Positions 62,754 through 64,000 of a stretch of 64,000 nt of DNA are shown here, piece by piece. The DNA is from Terramyces sp. JEL0728. Lineage: Eukaryota > Chytridiomycota > Chytridiomycetes > Rhizophydiales > Terramycetaceae. The stretch spans positions 1 through 64,000 of the forward strand of contig JADIIU010000030.1 of the NCBI GenBank assembly GCA_027603945.1, written 5' to 3'. Positions within the stretch are counted from its first letter, which is position 1. Each line of letters starts with the position of its first letter. Below the pieces are notes generated by a model. It was given only the letters and a program-made list of their open reading frames with translations. It made no database searches and was not told the DNA's origin. Both the position numbers and the translations under genes were made by a program.

Positions 62754-64000
62754 TTAGTATTGATCAGTATCAGTCTCAACAATATCTTGGTCAACAACAA
62801 GGGTAACTTTGGCTTTAAGAGTTCCCGGGATGTCATCATAAACAACGAATCTTGCTGGAGAGCCGGTATTGATAGTACCAACCAGCCCTTCCAGCTTGAA
62901 CGCTTTCGCAACATTCCAAGTGAGTAAAGACGCCGCATGTTTAGCTTTTTCAAAGTCACTCAATTCGTGATAGTTTGGCAGGTCAGCTACAATCCACCCT
63001 GCTTCCCAAATCAATCCCCTGATAAAATTATCTTCAGGACCGCTAATTGCAACATTTACACCTGCAGCCAGCAATTGAGAGTATGCTGTTGGCGAGCTGC
63101 CAGTAACCAAACATTCCTGTTTGTACCACGAGGAAGGTGTGCATCTTGTTGGGGACAGCACTACAGAAACATTCTTTTTAAATAATTCGCCAGCTAACAC
63201 ATGCGCTTCAGCACCTCCTATAATAACATTGACTGGCAAATTATGTAATAGCGCATAGATTTGGGCTGCTCCATCAACATCGACAGCAACAACACCAGTC
63301 TTGCTCTTTCCAATATTACGGCCAATAGTTGTAATTTGCCCTGCCAAGCTTGATGAAATAGAATTGCTTGGCGGACTAACATCAACTTGGAAATGCTCAG
63401 CGACGTTTCTCTTGATAAATGATGCATCCGATATTTCTATTTTAATAATCAATTACTTTCAGATCCAACACGGAAAGCAGTACTGATGCCCTTAATCATT
63501 GTTGATGACTTGAAAATTGAAATTGCTGTAGTTACTCCAGCTTTAAACGCGGCATCAAGAGCTTTAGAGAATTTTCGTCCAACGTATATCCCATCGGCAG
63601 ATGGTAATAAATCATCAGTGCTGATTTTGCCAGATGAAGTTCCAGGCTCGCTTGCAATCTCTTCAATTCCTAATCTAACACTAGCAGCAACTAATCCAGG
63701 AATAACCCAGCCATTGTTTAAATCAACTTTTTCGCCCTTGACCGCACACTTTGGCCCGATACAAGTAACAGCACCATCCTCAACAACGATTAAACTGTCC
63801 TTTTCCCAAGTAGCTTTTGGTCCGTGAACTAATCCGGCAATGTTGTGATAGGTAATTGTAGAAGTAGCTGCTGGCTTTTCCAGTTTGGAGTGGACATTTT
63901 CCTTTTGGAACGCAGTAGAATCATATTCTTGCGCAATAGATTTACCATAGTCCGCATGCTTAAACGTGGTGTATCCGTCAGTAAAGACACGAAGCGGATG
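62754..64000 (-). CDS. Amidohydrolase family protein, 5' end outside window
   Basis: The visible part runs about 408 codons from the right edge to the stop at 62754, interrupted by one 20-nt intron GTAATTGATTATTAAAATAG near 63438-63457. SLIVVEDGAVTCIGP and NNGWVIPGLVAA form the beta-sandwich and start of the barrel of amidohydrolases. The usual metal-binding HxH after the PGL motif is not seen (VAASVRLG in its place), and the C-terminal half has SPTAYSQLLAAGVNVAISG and LTWNVAKAFKLEGLVGTINTGSPARFVVYD. This matches imidazolonepropionase-like fungal proteins, possibly without metal-dependent activity. Substrate unknown. Confidence 0.78.

Overview
The window is nuclear DNA of a very compact, AT-rich eukaryotic genome. 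It holds about 33 protein genes, packed on both strands, with almost nothing between them. The gene set points to a flagellated (zoosporic) fungus or close relative. Fungal-type genes are a Seb1/Nrd1 termination factor, Bud6/AIP3, UPF0658 Golgi proteins, a UPF0662/DUF2408 protein, an ALE1-type MBOAT and SQS1. Next to them lie genes found only where cilia or flagella exist: CFAP92, ZMYND10 and RPGRIP1L. Also present are a class A-like GPCR and a Slo-type K+ channel, which yeasts and moulds generally lack. I cannot name the species.

The dominant feature is the introns. Nearly every apparent frameshift or in-frame stop disappears when an 18-22 nt GT...AG segment is removed, usually one with a TTAAY/CTAAY branch-point-like motif just before its 3' end. 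I inferred about 140 introns this way. Removing them restores conserved motifs (for example INSYKRL in a glutamine synthetase-like protein) and expected lengths (245 aa for proteasome alpha1, 438 aa for ZMYND10). The few longer introns fall mostly into exact head-to-tail arrays of 2-4 complete micro-introns joined at AG|GT. In the proteasome alpha1 gene three units are identical 20-mers. These arrays are my main candidate for something undescribed.

Layout. 1-4.0 kb: partial membrane protein, GPCR, universal stress protein, secreted Cys-rich protein. 4.6-11.0 kb: AIG1-like membrane protein, SQS1, glutamine synthetase-like enzyme, MBOAT acyltransferase. 11.2-16.8 kb: importin and proteasome alpha1 (divergent), DUF2408 protein. 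16.9-22.8 kb: two UPF0658 paralogues, Seb1/Nrd1-like factor, RMP1-like protein. 23.1-29.8 kb: glutaryl-CoA dehydrogenase, ribonucleotide reductase large subunit, BRF1, SH3BGRL-like protein, KIN17. 30.0-37.4 kb: CFAP92, ZMYND10, glucosidase I. 37.6-44.1 kb: three paralogous large membrane proteins of unknown function. 44.2-54.1 kb: TRAIP-like RING protein, Slo-type K+ channel, Bud6, SNF2/RING translocase. 54.2-64 kb: two tandem cyclic-nucleotide-binding proteins, RPGRIP1L, partial amidohydrolase.

Exon structures are inferred by eye from frame continuity, splice motifs and remembered family motifs. No alignment, transcript or database search was available.
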